Below, in pieces: positions 7,490 to 15,644 of a DNA stretch of 21,954 nucleotides (its first letter is position 1; every line of letters starts with the position of its first letter). The notes under the pieces were generated by a model. The model was given only the letters and a program-made list of their open reading frames with translations. It ran no database searches and had not been told where the DNA came from. Source of the DNA: JBBCJT01 sp037190665. GTDB taxonomy: Bacteria > Pseudomonadota > Alphaproteobacteria > Acetobacterales > Acetobacteraceae. The stretch is taken from contig JBBCJT010000154.1 in assembly GCA_037190665.1 (NCBI GenBank), positions 1 to 21,954 of the forward strand, given 5' to 3'. Made by a program: the position numbers and the translations under genes.

Positions 7490-8338
7490 ATGCGCGGGCC
7501 GATCCTGATGCTGTCCTCGCTCGCGCTGTTCGCCGCACTCGACGCGGCGGGCAAGCTGCTGGCGCAGGACGGGTTCGGCTTCGCGCAGGTGGTGATGCTG
7601 CGCTACGCGCCGGTGCTGCCGGTCGCCCTTGTGCTGCTCATCCGCACGCGCACGCCGCTTTTCGACGGCTCCACGAAACTGCATGCGCTGCGCGGCTTCG
7701 CGATGCTGTTCGCCTCGACCGGCTTCTTCCTCGCCTTCGCCAACCTGCCGCTCGCCGAAGGCTATCTCGTCTTCTTCACCGCGCCTTTCCTGACCATGAC
7801 GGCGGCGTGGCTGGTGCTGGGCGAGCACATCCCCCGCGCCGCCTGGATCTGGGCGGGGGTCGGCTTCGCCGGCGTGGTCATCGCGGTGGCGGACGGCGTG
7901 GGCGGCGGCGGGGCGTGGTTCGGCTATCTCGCGGCACTGCTCGGCACCATTGCGTATGCCACCGTGGCGACGATCAACCGGATGCTGCGCACGACGCGGG
8001 GCCTGGCGCCGGTGCTGTTCTGGCCGGGGCTGATCGGCGGGCTCGCGCTCGCGCCGGCCGCGATCGCGACCTGGCAGCCGCCCGATCTGCAGCATGTGCT
8101 GCTGATGTGCGCGAACTCCGTGTTCTGGTCGGCGGCGACGCTGTGCATCGTCACCGCCTTCCGCCACGCGCCGGCCTCGCGCCTCGCGCCACTGGAATAC
8201 ACCGCCCTGCTGTGGGCGGTGGCGATCGACTGGCTGCTGTTCGCGCACCCGCCGGCGACGCATGTGATCGCGGGCGGCGCGGTGGTCGTGCTGGCCTGCC
8301 TGATGAGCGAGCGCGCGCAGCACCGGGGTATGCCCTGA
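7490..8338 (+). CDS. EamA/DMT-family transporter
   Basis: 282 residues with about ten hydrophobic helices in two repeated halves, the layout of drug/metabolite transporters with two EamA domains in the inner membrane. Each half ends with the family-like feature of a conserved glycine-rich helix and a GEHIPRAAWIWAGVGFAGVVI segment at the end of the first half. The ATG at 7490 has a short GAGG upstream. The family exports amino acids, metabolites or drugs; the substrate is not predictable here. It is divergent from pyrD and is followed by a 339-base gap before the HdeD gene, so it is probably its own transcription unit. Confidence 0.9.
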   Translation: MRGPILMLSSLALFAALDAAGKLLAQDGFGFAQVVMLRYAPVLPVALVLLIRTRTPLFDGSTKLHALRGFAMLFASTGFFLAFANLPLAEGYLVFFTAPFLTMTAAWLVLGEHIPRAAWIWAGVGFAGVVIAVADGVGGGGAWFGYLAALLGTIAYATVATINRMLRTTRGLAPVLFWPGLIGGLALAPAAIATWQPPDLQHVLLMCANSVFWSAATLCIVTAFRHAPASRLAPLEYTALLWAVAIDWLLFAHPPATHVIAGGAVVVLACLMSERAQHRGMP

Positions 8339-8677
8339 GCGGCGGGGCGCTGCGACATCCACGACCGCGGCCGGACCGACGGCGAATGCGCAGGCTGTTC
8401 TGCCATGTGGACCGACATCGGAACCGCGCTCTCATCCTGCACAGAGGCTTTCCGCGCGGCCGATGCGGAGCTTGTCGAGACTCCGATCCCGGGCGCCTGT
8501 TCCCTCTCCGTCCGTCCACACGCGCACGTGCCGTCGCTTGCCTGCCGCGCGCGCAAACGCGACGACGCGCTGATCCGCGATGCGACACGGCACGTGTTCG
8601 GCTATCAAAGGCTTGAGGATGCAAGGGGCGGTTTCGCCCGTGACCACTTGTTCGGCTTCTGACCCCGGAGAGACTCC
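8339..8677. other. Intergenic stretch with no supported gene
   Basis: 339 bases. The best frame, 8405-8662 plus strand (85 codons), lacks the strong GC third-position bias of its neighbours, has no recognisable motif and no ribosome-binding site, so it is not called. A small hairpin (GGGCG, loop GTTT, CGCCC at 8626-8639) lies before the next gene. A promoter for the HdeD gene is expected here but none is clear. Confidence 0.5.
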
Positions 8678-9262
8678 ATGTCCGATACGCCGGCCCATAC
8701 CCCCGCCCCCCACGTACCGCCGGACGTGCTCAAGGCGCTCGCCCATGAATGGTGGCTGATCGCGCTGCGCGGCGCGGCCTCGGTGCTGTTCGGCATCCTG
8801 GTCTTCGCCTTCCCGCTGATGGGTGTGCTGGTGGTGATCGCCATGCTCGCCGCGTGGTTCCTGATCGATGGCGTGCTCGGCCTGTGGCACGCCTTCACCG
8901 GCCCGCGGCCGGAGGACGGGCGCGGCTGGCACATCTTCCACGGCGTCGTGGATATCGCCGCCGGCCTCGCGCTGCTGTTCCTGCCGGGACTGTCGGCGCT
9001 GACGCTGGTGTTCGTCGCCGCCGGCTGGTCGATCATCACCGGCGTGCTGCAGATCGTCGAGGCGTTCAAGGGCCAGAGCCGCTTCGGCTCCCCCTGGCTG
9101 CTCGGCATCGCCGGCGTGGCGGGCGTCGTGGTCGGCATCCTGCTGCTCGCCGCACCCGGGCCGGGCCTGATCGCACTGATGTGGATGATCGCGATCCAGG
9201 CAATCGTCTTCGGCATCGCCCTGCTCGCCATGGGCTTCCGCCTGCGCCGCATCGCGAAGTAG
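8678..9262 (+). CDS. HdeD/DUF308 family membrane protein
   Basis: 194 residues with six predicted membrane helices after a short soluble Pro-rich N-terminus, matching the HdeD (acid-resistance) family of inner-membrane proteins. Family features are the ALAHEWWLIALRGAASVLFGILVF entry segment (about residues 20-45), the GWHIFHGVVDIAAG loop-helix in the middle, and paired glycine-rich helices to the end. HdeD of E. coli contributes to acid survival at high cell density; the function here is inferred only from the family. GGAGAG sits 7 bases before the ATG. The stop is followed 5 bases later by repeat copy B. Confidence 0.9.
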   Translation: MSDTPAHTPAPHVPPDVLKALAHEWWLIALRGAASVLFGILVFAFPLMGVLVVIAMLAAWFLIDGVLGLWHAFTGPRPEDGRGWHIFHGVVDIAAGLALLFLPGLSALTLVFVAAGWSIITGVLQIVEAFKGQSRFGSPWLLGIAGVAGVVVGILLLAAPGPGLIALMWMIAIQAIVFGIALLAMGFRLRRIAK

Positions 9263-9267
9263 GCGCG

Positions 9268-9523
9268 TGGGGCTCCGCCCCAAACCCCGGCAGGGCGCTG
9301 CCCTGCACCCGCAAGGGGCCACCGGCCCCTTGACCCGGGATCCCTTAAGAGGGCCTTCGGCCAAATCGAACACCCGCCCCTCCCCCCACACGGCTTGTTG
9401 TGGGGGTTGGGGCTGTTGATCGATTTGCTTAAGCCTTCCTGAAGGAATCGCGGGTCCAGGGGGCCGTGCCCCCTGGTGGGGTGAAGGGGCAAAGCCCCTT
9501 CCGGGGTTCGGGGCAGCGCCCCG
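9268..9523. repeat. Multi-hairpin intergenic element, copy B (inverted)
   Basis: The reverse complement of this stretch aligns almost base for base with copy A (743-1000), including the three inner hairpins on each side. It fills the gap between the HdeD-like gene (stop at 9262) and hemY (stop at 9525-9527), another convergent pair. The central stem is imperfect here, unlike in copy A. The outermost hairpins read GGGGC-TCC-GCCCC on the left and GGGGC-AGC-GCCCC on the right, the same on the plus strand as in copy A despite the inverted body. Likely a two-way terminator or dispersed repeat. Confidence 0.9.
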
Positions 9524-9524
9524 C

Positions 9525-10796
9525 CTATCCCGCCAGCCGGGCTGTGGCGGCCGCCGTGCCCCATCTAATCTGTCCCGCCACGCCGCAATGCGGGCAGACC
9601 GGCATCCATTCGCTCTGCGGCGTGCCGCAGGCCGCGCACTGCCAGCCGGGCGCGGGCGGCGCGGCGGCGGCGGCGCGCAGCGCATCGCGTTGTGCCGCGC
9701 GGCCGGCTTCGGTGCCGCCGCGATCGGCTTCCTCGATATCGGCGAGAAGGGTGAAAATGCGCCGGTCGGCGAGCCCGGCGGCGCGCGCGGCCTCGGCGTG
9801 GCGCCGGGCCTCGCCCAGCAGCCCTGCCTCCAGCGCCGTCTGCGCCAGCAGCAGGCTGCTTTCCGGGTGGCCCGGATTGGCGGCGGCGAGGCGTTCGGCC
9901 GCCTGCATCCGCGCGAGTTCCTGCGCCACCGGGGCGAGGTAGGCGGCGGCGAGGTCCGGTTGCGGCGCGGCGGCCCAGGCTTTGCGCAGCACGTCCTGCG
10001 CGCGGCTGTCCCGGCCGGTCTCGCGCAGGCGCCGGGCGTAGGCGATGGCGGCCGGGGCGAGGGCGGGGTCCGCCTCGAACGCGGTCTTGGCGAGCCGCAG
10101 TGCTGCGTCCGGCGTGTCCGCCGCCTGCGCGGCGGCGGTGGCGAGCACGGCGCGGGGCGCATCGGGTGGCGCCAGCGCCAGGGCATCCGCCCAGGCGCCG
10201 GTGCGGATGGCGAGCTGCGCGCGTTCCGCCTTCAGCCAGGTCGCGCCGGGATGCGCGCGTTCGGCCGCCGCGGCGAGCCGGGCGGCTTCCGCCCAGTCCT
10301 GCCGCAGCATCGCATCGCGCAGCAGCCCGCGCAGGCCGAGGAAAGCCGCGTCCGGCCGCTCGGCAAGCTGGCGCAGCGCGGATTCGGACTCGCCCGTCAT
10401 GCCGGCGAGCCGTCCGGCCTCGGCCGCGAGCAGCAGGGTCTGCGGCGTGTCGCCCAGCCGCGCGCGGGCGCGGGCGGCCTCGCGCCGGGCGGCATCCGCC
10501 TCGCCCGCGGCGAGCGCGACCAGCGCGCGGGTGACGGCGAGGTCGCCCGCCAGCCGGTCGCGGCGGCCCGACCACGCGCGCAGCCGGCGGGGCAGGGAGA
10601 TAGTGCCCGCGATCAGCCGCAGCAGCAGGTGAACCAGCAGGAAGGCCAGCACGAGGCCGACGGCGAGCACCGAGACCGGCGCCTCGAACGCGTAGTCGCC
10701 GAGGGCGATCTCCGCGGTGCCCGTCAGCGTCGCCAGCCGCCACGCGGCGGCAATGACGATGACGCCGGCGATCAGGATCAGCAGGACGCGGCGCAT
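9525..10796 (-). CDS. hemY: HemY-like haem biosynthesis membrane protein
   Basis: 423 residues. Two N-terminal hydrophobic segments (about 3-20 and 42-64) anchor it in the inner membrane and match the HemY N-terminal domain; the rest is Ala-rich helical TPR-like repeats. The C-terminus carries a zinc-ribbon-like pair, C387/C390 and C401/C404, around SEWMPV, a feature I recall in alphaproteobacterial HemY. This HemY is the proteobacterial TPR protein, not the Bacillus protoporphyrinogen oxidase. Its biochemical role in haem synthesis is unsettled. The start overlaps the mic60 stop by one base (TGATG), so it is the last gene of hemC-hemD-mic60-hemY. Confidence 0.9.
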   Translation of the reverse strand: MRRVLLILIAGVIVIAAAWRLATLTGTAEIALGDYAFEAPVSVLAVGLVLAFLLVHLLLRLIAGTISLPRRLRAWSGRRDRLAGDLAVTRALVALAAGEADAARREAARARARLGDTPQTLLLAAEAGRLAGMTGESESALRQLAERPDAAFLGLRGLLRDAMLRQDWAEAARLAAAAERAHPGATWLKAERAQLAIRTGAWADALALAPPDAPRAVLATAAAQAADTPDAALRLAKTAFEADPALAPAAIAYARRLRETGRDSRAQDVLRKAWAAAPQPDLAAAYLAPVAQELARMQAAERLAAANPGHPESSLLLAQTALEAGLLGEARRHAEAARAAGLADRRIFTLLADIEEADRGGTEAGRAAQRDALRAAAAAPPAPGWQCAACGTPQSEWMPVCPHCGVAGQIRWGTAAATARLAG

Positions 10797-11941
10797 CAGG
10801 CGGCGAGGCGGGCAAGGGCCGCGCGGGCGGCGAGCAGCGCACGGGCCTGGCTGGTCCAGTCCTCCATCGCGGCGGCGGCGGGCGCCGGCAGGCGGCCGAG
10901 CGCCGCGACCGCGCCGGCGAGATCCCCCGCCTCCAGCGCGCGTCGTGCCGTGGCGATGACGCCGGCGGCGGGATCACCCACCACCACTTCCTCGCCACGG
11001 CGCACCGTGACCAGCGCCTGCGCCCGGTTCCAGGCGGATTCGAGCACGCCCTGGCCCGAGGTGTCGGGCCCGGCCGCCTCGCGCGCCGCACGGGCGGCGG
11101 CCGGGAAGGCGAGCCGCAGCGAGGCTTCCGTGGGCGGGGCGGCGGTGGCGAAGCGGGCGAGTTCCGGCGGCGCGCCGGGGATCGCGCCCAGCGGCTGGCC
11201 GGCGTCGAGTGCGGCCTGTGCGGCGGCGAGCCGTGCCAGCCGTGCGGCGCGGTCTTCCACCTGCGGCAGGCGGGTCGCGATCTGCTCGGCGGCGGCGAGC
11301 CTGGTTTCGAGCGCGGCGATCCGATCGCCCAGCGCGCGCTCGGCGGCGGCGATGCGATCGGTCAGGCTGCGCTCGGCGCCGGTGACGCGGGCGGTGAACT
11401 CGTTCTCCGCCTGCTGCTGCCGGGCGGCGAGCGCGTCCTGCCGCGACGCGACCGTGTCCTGCCGCGCGGCCAGCGCCGCGAGGTCGCGGCGGGCGGCGAG
11501 GTCGTCCAGCGGCAGCGCCTGCCCGACCGGGCGCGCCTCCAGCGCCGCGATGCGGTCCAGCGTCGCGGTCAGGCGGCGTTCGAGCGGATCGAGATCCGGC
11601 GGGGGTGGCGGCGCGGGCGGCGCCGGGCGCGCTTCCAGCGCCCCGATCCGGCGGTCGAGCGGGGCCAGCCGCGGCTCGAGCTGCGCCAGCCGGGGCTCCA
11701 TCTGCGTGAGCCGCTGTTCGAGGGCCGCCACGCGGGCGGGATCGACCCCGGCGACGGGCGCGGGCACCGGGCGGGTCCACAGCCAGACAACGGCGATCGC
11801 GAGGGCGACGAAGCCGCCGATGTAGAGCAGGGGCACCGGATCGCGCGACTTGCGGCGGGACGCGGCAGGCGCGGGCAGCGCCGGGCGCGCGCCGGGCGCG
11901 GGTCCCTTGTCCTCGGGCGGGGGGGCGTTCGTGTCGCTCAT
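10796..11941 (-). CDS. Mic60/mitofilin-like inner-membrane protein
   Basis: 381 residues: a cytoplasmic Pro/Ala-rich N-terminus, one membrane helix at about 37-56, a long charged helical region (about 70-250) full of RLxxLE/RIAALE-type heptads that suggests coiled coil, and a C-terminal helical domain where mitofilin family members carry the conserved signature. Alphaproteobacterial Mic60 relatives are known next to hemY and hemD and shape intracytoplasmic membranes; they are related to mitochondrial Mic60. The assignment is from architecture and position more than from motif identity. The start overlaps the hemD stop (ATGA) and the end overlaps the hemY start. Confidence 0.82.
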   Translation of the reverse strand: MSDTNAPPPEDKGPAPGARPALPAPAASRRKSRDPVPLLYIGGFVALAIAVVWLWTRPVPAPVAGVDPARVAALEQRLTQMEPRLAQLEPRLAPLDRRIGALEARPAPPAPPPPPDLDPLERRLTATLDRIAALEARPVGQALPLDDLAARRDLAALAARQDTVASRQDALAARQQQAENEFTARVTGAERSLTDRIAAAERALGDRIAALETRLAAAEQIATRLPQVEDRAARLARLAAAQAALDAGQPLGAIPGAPPELARFATAAPPTEASLRLAFPAAARAAREAAGPDTSGQGVLESAWNRAQALVTVRRGEEVVVGDPAAGVIATARRALEAGDLAGAVAALGRLPAPAAAAMEDWTSQARALLAARAALARLAA

Positions 11942-12633
11942 CGCGGTAGCATGTCCAGCAGCGCCTCCTGCGTTGGTTCTCTCGCCACTCGTATCAGGCG
12001 CCAGGGCAGTCCGGCCAGCGCCTCGGCCGCGGGTTCGCCGATCGCAAGCGCACCCACCCCGGCCACGGTTGCATCGCCCTTCGCGCGCGACAGCGCGGCG
12101 CGGAAGGCGCGCACCGTGTCGGCGGAGAAGAACAGCGCCCAGCCGATCCGCCCGGCGGCGAGCGCCGCCAGCGCCTCGGCCGGCAGCGCCGGCATCGGCC
12201 GGGCCGCATAGGCCACGCGGCGGCGGACCCGGAAGCCGGCGGCGCGCAGAGCGGCGGCTAGCGGGTAGCCCTGCCGTTCGCCGGCCGCGAGCAGCAGCGG
12301 CCCCGCATCGGGATCGAGGCTCTCCGCCGTCAGCGCCGCCAGCGCGCGCGCATCGCCGCCGGCGGCACGCACATCGTCCAGCCCGCGCGCACGCACGGCC
12401 GCCGCCGTCGCCCCGCCCACCGCCAGCACGGGCAGCCGCGCGCAGGGCAGGGCATCCGCCGCGTTGGCGGAAGTGATCAGGATCGCCTGCGCGTCGGCCG
12501 CGTCCAGCCTCGGGCGCGGGTGGATGGTCAGCACGGGGGCCAGCACCGGATCGAAGCCGAGGCCCCGCAGCCGCACGGCGGTTTCCTCCGCCGCGGGCGT
12601 CGGCCGCGTGACGAGGACGCCGCGCGGGGTCAG
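11938..12633 (-). CDS. hemD: Uroporphyrinogen-III synthase (start uncertain)
   Basis: Converts hydroxymethylbilane to uroporphyrinogen III in the cytoplasm. The family is poorly conserved, but the start VLVTRPTPAAEETA, the segment LITSANAA, and LFFSADTVRAF near the end fit HemD, as does the position after hemC. No ATG, GTG or TTG lies in frame upstream of VLVTRP before the frame runs into non-hemD sequence inside hemC. The first standard start, GTG at 12576, gives 212 residues and loses the conserved first strand. A CTG at 12633 overlapping the hemC stop (CTGA) gives 231 residues, closer to the family length, and is used here as the likely start. No strong ribosome-binding site is seen, so coupling to hemC is expected. 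Confidence 0.85.
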   Translation of the reverse strand: MTPRGVLVTRPTPAAEETAVRLRGLGFDPVLAPVLTIHPRPRLDAADAQAILITSANAADALPCARLPVLAVGGATAAAVRARGLDDVRAAGGDARALAALTAESLDPDAGPLLLAAGERQGYPLAAALRAAGFRVRRRVAYAARPMPALPAEALAALAAGRIGWALFFSADTVRAFRAALSRAKGDATVAGVGALAIGEPAAEALAGLPWRLIRVAREPTQEALLDMLPR

Positions 12634-13634
12634 GTGAAGATATCCGGGGGGCTGTCGGCGCGCAGTTCCGCGCCCAGCGTCGCGCCCAGCCGCTCGGCGT
12701 CCATGGCCGCGCCGTGGATGCTGCGCTTGAGCAGGAAGCTGCCGTCCTCGCGCGCCACCAGCCCGGTCAGGTGCAGCCGCCCGTCCGGCAGCAGCCGCGC
12801 ATGGCCGCCGATCGGCGTGCGGCAGGACCCGTCCAGCGCGGCGAGCAGCGCGCGCTCGGCGGTGGCCACGGCGCGCGCCTCGGGGTCCTCGATCGCGGCC
12901 AGCATCTCGCGCAGTTCCACATCAGCCGCGCGCACCGTCACGCCGACGATGCCCTGCCCGGCGGCGGGGACCATCGCATCCGGGTCGAGGATCGCGGCGG
13001 CGCGATCGGCGAGGCCGAGCCGCTTCATCCCGGCGAGCGCCAGCAGGCTGGCGGCGGCCGCGCCGGCAGCGATCTTGTCCAGCCGCGTCTGCACGTTGCC
13101 GCGCAGCGTGACCACCCGCAGGTCCGGCCGCGCGTGCAGCACCTGCGCCTGCCGCCGCACCGAGGATGTGCCCAGCACGGCGCCGGCCGGGATGGCCGCG
13201 AACGGGTCGGATGGATCGGGTGGCGCGCAGCCGGGGCCGAGGATCAGCGCATCGCGCGCGTCCTCCCGCTTCATCGTGCAGGCGAGCACGATCCCGTCCG
13301 GCAGCGCGGTTTCGAGGTCCTTCAGCGAATGCACCGCGAAATCCACGCGCTGTTCGGCCAGCGCCTCGTGGATCTCCTTGCTGAACAGCCCCTTGCCGCC
13401 GAGTTCCGCGAGGCGGCGGTCCTGCACCATGTCGCCGGTGGTGCGGATGGGGAATTCCGCGAACGCCTCCATCTGCCGCAGCACCGGGCAGAACGTCGTC
13501 AGCCGGGCGAGGAAGGCGCGGGTCTGCCACAGCGCCAGCGGCGAGCCGCGCGTGCCCACGCGCAGCGGCAGGGCGCGGCGGCCATGCGGCCGCGCGGGGA
13601 CGGGGCTGCCGTGCCGGGGATGGGCGGCTGTCAT
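12630..13634 (-). CDS. hemC: Porphobilinogen deaminase (hydroxymethylbilane synthase)
   Basis: 334 residues; joins four porphobilinogens into hydroxymethylbilane in the cytoplasm. Clear blocks are LRVGTRGSPLALWQT (24-38), the KGLFSKEIHEAL helix, VHSLKDLE with the catalytic aspartate D106, GTSSVRRQAQ (155-164), LRGNVQTRLDK and DGSCRTPIGGHA with the dipyrromethane-cofactor cysteine C271. The first ~22 residues are a basic, Pro-rich extension before the family start. First gene of the haem operon; head-to-head with tsaD, 61 bases apart. Its stop overlaps the proposed hemD start. Confidence 0.97.
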   Translation of the reverse strand: MTAAHPRHGSPVPARPHGRRALPLRVGTRGSPLALWQTRAFLARLTTFCPVLRQMEAFAEFPIRTTGDMVQDRRLAELGGKGLFSKEIHEALAEQRVDFAVHSLKDLETALPDGIVLACTMKREDARDALILGPGCAPPDPSDPFAAIPAGAVLGTSSVRRQAQVLHARPDLRVVTLRGNVQTRLDKIAAGAAAASLLALAGMKRLGLADRAAAILDPDAMVPAAGQGIVGVTVRAADVELREMLAAIEDPEARAVATAERALLAALDGSCRTPIGGHARLLPDGRLHLTGLVAREDGSFLLKRSIHGAAMDAERLGATLGAELRADSPPDIFT

Positions 13635-13695
13635 CGCGGCGTCCTAATACCCTTCCTTCCGCCCGGCCAGCGTTGCGGGGGATCAAGGAGAGGCC
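13635..13695. promoter_or_regulatory. Divergent promoter region, hemC/tsaD
   Basis: 61 bases separate two divergent starts, so both promoters are expected here or inside the gene ends. The segment CTAATACCCTTCCTTCCG near 13645-13662 is the least GC-rich part and, read on the minus strand, offers a TATTAG-like -10. AAGGAGAGG just before the tsaD GTG is a good ribosome-binding site. No operator is evident. Confidence 0.4.
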
Positions 13696-14754
13696 GTGCC
13701 GCGCCAGGATCTGCCCGTGCTGGGCATCGAGACGAGCTGCGACGAGACCGCCGCCGCCGTGGTGGCCGCGGACGGCACGGTGCTGGCCGAATCCGTGTTC
13801 AGCCAGATCGCCGACCACGCCCCGTTCGGCGGCGTGGTGCCGGAGATCGCGGCCCGCGCGCATCTGGCGCACCTGCCTTCGATGGTCGCGGACGTGATGG
13901 CGCGCGCCGGGGTTTCGGGCGGCGACCTGCGCGCGGTGGCCGCGACCGCCGGGCCCGGCCTGATCGGCGGGCTGATCGTCGGCGCGCATTACGGCAAGGG
14001 GCTGGCGATGGCGCACGGCCTGCCCTTCGTCGCGGTGAACCATCTGGAGGCGCACGCGCTCAGCGCCCGGCTGCCCGGCATCGCCGAGGGCGGTGCGCCC
14101 TTCCCCTACGTGCTGCTGCTGCTGTCCGGCGGGCATTGCCAGTGCGTGGCGGTGGACGGCGTCGGCCGCGCCTCGCTGCTCGGCCGCACCGTGGACGACG
14201 CGGTGGGCGAGGCGTTCGACAAGGTGGCGAAGCTGCTGGGCCTGCCCTGGCCGGGCGGGCCGCATGTCGAGCGCATGGCGCGCGAGGGCGATGCGGCGCG
14301 CTTCGCCTTTCCCCGGCCGATGAAGGGCAGGGCCGGCTGCGATTTCAGCTTCTCCGGCCTCAAGACCGCGGTGGCGCAGGCGGTGGCGCGGTTCGGCGAC
14401 GGCGCGGTGCCGGCGGCCGATGCCGCCGACATCGCCGCATCCTTCCAGGCCGCGGTGGCGGAGGTGCTGGCCGACCGCGCCGCGCATGCGCTGGCGGTGC
14501 GCCCCGATGCGACGCGGCTGGTGGTCGCGGGCGGCGTGGCGGCGAACGGCGCGGTGCGCGCGGCACTGACCGGCGTGGCCGCGCGGGCCGGCGTTCCGCT
14601 GGTCGCCCCGCCGCCGCGCCTGTGCACCGACAATGCCGTGATGGTCGCCTGGGCGGCGCAGGAACGGCTGCGCCTCGCCCCCGTGGACGATGCCGAGGTC
14701 GCGCCCCGGCCGCGCTGGCCGCTGTCCGAGATGGCCCCGCCGGAGGGCGCGTGA
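13696..14754 (+). CDS. tsaD: tRNA N6-adenosine threonylcarbamoyltransferase
   Basis: 352 residues. TsaD, with TsaB and TsaE, transfers the threonylcarbamoyl group from TC-AMP to A37 of ANN-decoding tRNAs in the cytoplasm. Visible features: LGIETSCDETAAAVV at 9-23 (ASKHA fold phosphate loop), metal ligands H116 and H120 in VNHLEAH, LLLLSGGHCQ, the DDAVGEAFDKVAKLLGLPWPGG block, SFSGLKTA, and the third metal ligand D312 in CTDNAVM. The GTG at 13696 is chosen for its ribosome-binding site and the family start. Overlaps rlmJ as GTGA. Confidence 0.97.
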   Translation: MPRQDLPVLGIETSCDETAAAVVAADGTVLAESVFSQIADHAPFGGVVPEIAARAHLAHLPSMVADVMARAGVSGGDLRAVAATAGPGLIGGLIVGAHYGKGLAMAHGLPFVAVNHLEAHALSARLPGIAEGGAPFPYVLLLLSGGHCQCVAVDGVGRASLLGRTVDDAVGEAFDKVAKLLGLPWPGGPHVERMAREGDAARFAFPRPMKGRAGCDFSFSGLKTAVAQAVARFGDGAVPAADAADIAASFQAAVAEVLADRAAHALAVRPDATRLVVAGGVAANGAVRAALTGVAARAGVPLVAPPPRLCTDNAVMVAWAAQERLRLAPVDDAEVAPRPRWPLSEMAPPEGA

Positions 14755-15572
14755 ACTACCGCCACGCCTTCCACGCCGGCAATTTCGCCGACTGCCTGAA
14801 GCACGCCGTGCTGGTCTGGCTGCTGCGCGCGCTGCAGCGCAAACCGGGCGCGATCGCCGTGCTCGACACGCATGCCGGGCGCGGGATCTACGACCTGTCC
14901 TCGCCCGAGGCGCAGCGTACCGGGGAGTGGCGTTCGGGCATCGGCCGGCTCATCGCCGAACCCGATCCGCTGCTCGCCGACTACGTCGCGCTCGCCACCG
15001 CCGAGCCCGGCGCCTATCCCGGCTCCCCCGCGCTGGTACGCGCGCTGTTGCGCCCGCAGGACCGGCTGATCGCCTGCGAGTTGCACCCCGAGGAGTACGC
15101 GGCGCTGCGCGCCCGCTACGCGCGGGACCGGCAGGTGGCGGTGCATCGCCGCGACGCGTGGGAGGCGATCGGCGCGCTGCTGCCGCCGGCCGAGCGGCGG
15201 GGGCTGGTGCTGATCGACCCGCCCTACGAGCAGCCCGACGACCGCGACCGGCTGCTCGCCGGGCTGCGCGCGGGCCATGCGCGATTCCGCACCGGCGTGT
15301 TCGCCGCCTGGTATCCGATCAAGGACGCGGCCGGACAGCGCGCGCTGCACGAAGGCATCGCGGCGAGCGGCATGGGCGACGTGGTCGCGGCCGAGCTGCT
15401 GCTGCGCCCGCCCGTCGATGCGGCACGGCTGAACGGCTGCGGCCTGCTGATCGTCAATCCCCCCTGGGGGTTCGAGGAATGGGCTACGCCGGCACTGGCG
15501 GCGCTGTGTGCGGCGCTGGCCGACGACGAGTCCGGCGCGGGCGCGTCGGTCACGCGACTCGTGGCCGAATAG
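14751..15572 (+). CDS. rlmJ: 23S rRNA (adenine2030-N6)-methyltransferase
   Basis: 273 residues, typical of RlmJ (YhiR), which methylates A2030 of 23S rRNA with S-adenosylmethionine. The N-terminal MNYRHAFHAGNFADCLKHAV block is highly characteristic. LDTHAGRGIYDL is the cofactor-binding loop with the family's subdomain following, and DPPYEQ (156-161) is the catalytic motif of N6-adenine methyltransferases. NPPWGFEEW lies near the end. The GTG start overlaps the tsaD stop (GTGA), so it is co-translated with tsaD; starting further upstream is impossible in family terms because the conserved block begins at residue 1. Confidence 0.95.
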   Translation: MNYRHAFHAGNFADCLKHAVLVWLLRALQRKPGAIAVLDTHAGRGIYDLSSPEAQRTGEWRSGIGRLIAEPDPLLADYVALATAEPGAYPGSPALVRALLRPQDRLIACELHPEEYAALRARYARDRQVAVHRRDAWEAIGALLPPAERRGLVLIDPPYEQPDDRDRLLAGLRAGHARFRTGVFAAWYPIKDAAGQRALHEGIAASGMGDVVAAELLLRPPVDAARLNGCGLLIVNPPWGFEEWATPALAALCAALADDESGAGASVTRLVAE

Positions 15573-15644
15573 CCACGCCCCAGCCAAACCGGCACTCGCG
15601 GACTGCGTTCTTCCGGAATGGATAACTTCATCCGGAGGACCTCG

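Noticed and set aside
7232..8362. Upstream extension of the pyrD frame to a start near 8362
   Set aside because: The extension is antisense to the EamA transporter and is not PyrD-like; the family begins at the ATG at 7231.
8405..8662. 85-codon plus-strand frame between the EamA and HdeD genes
   Set aside because: No ribosome-binding site, no family resemblance, and weak third-position GC bias compared with real genes beside it.
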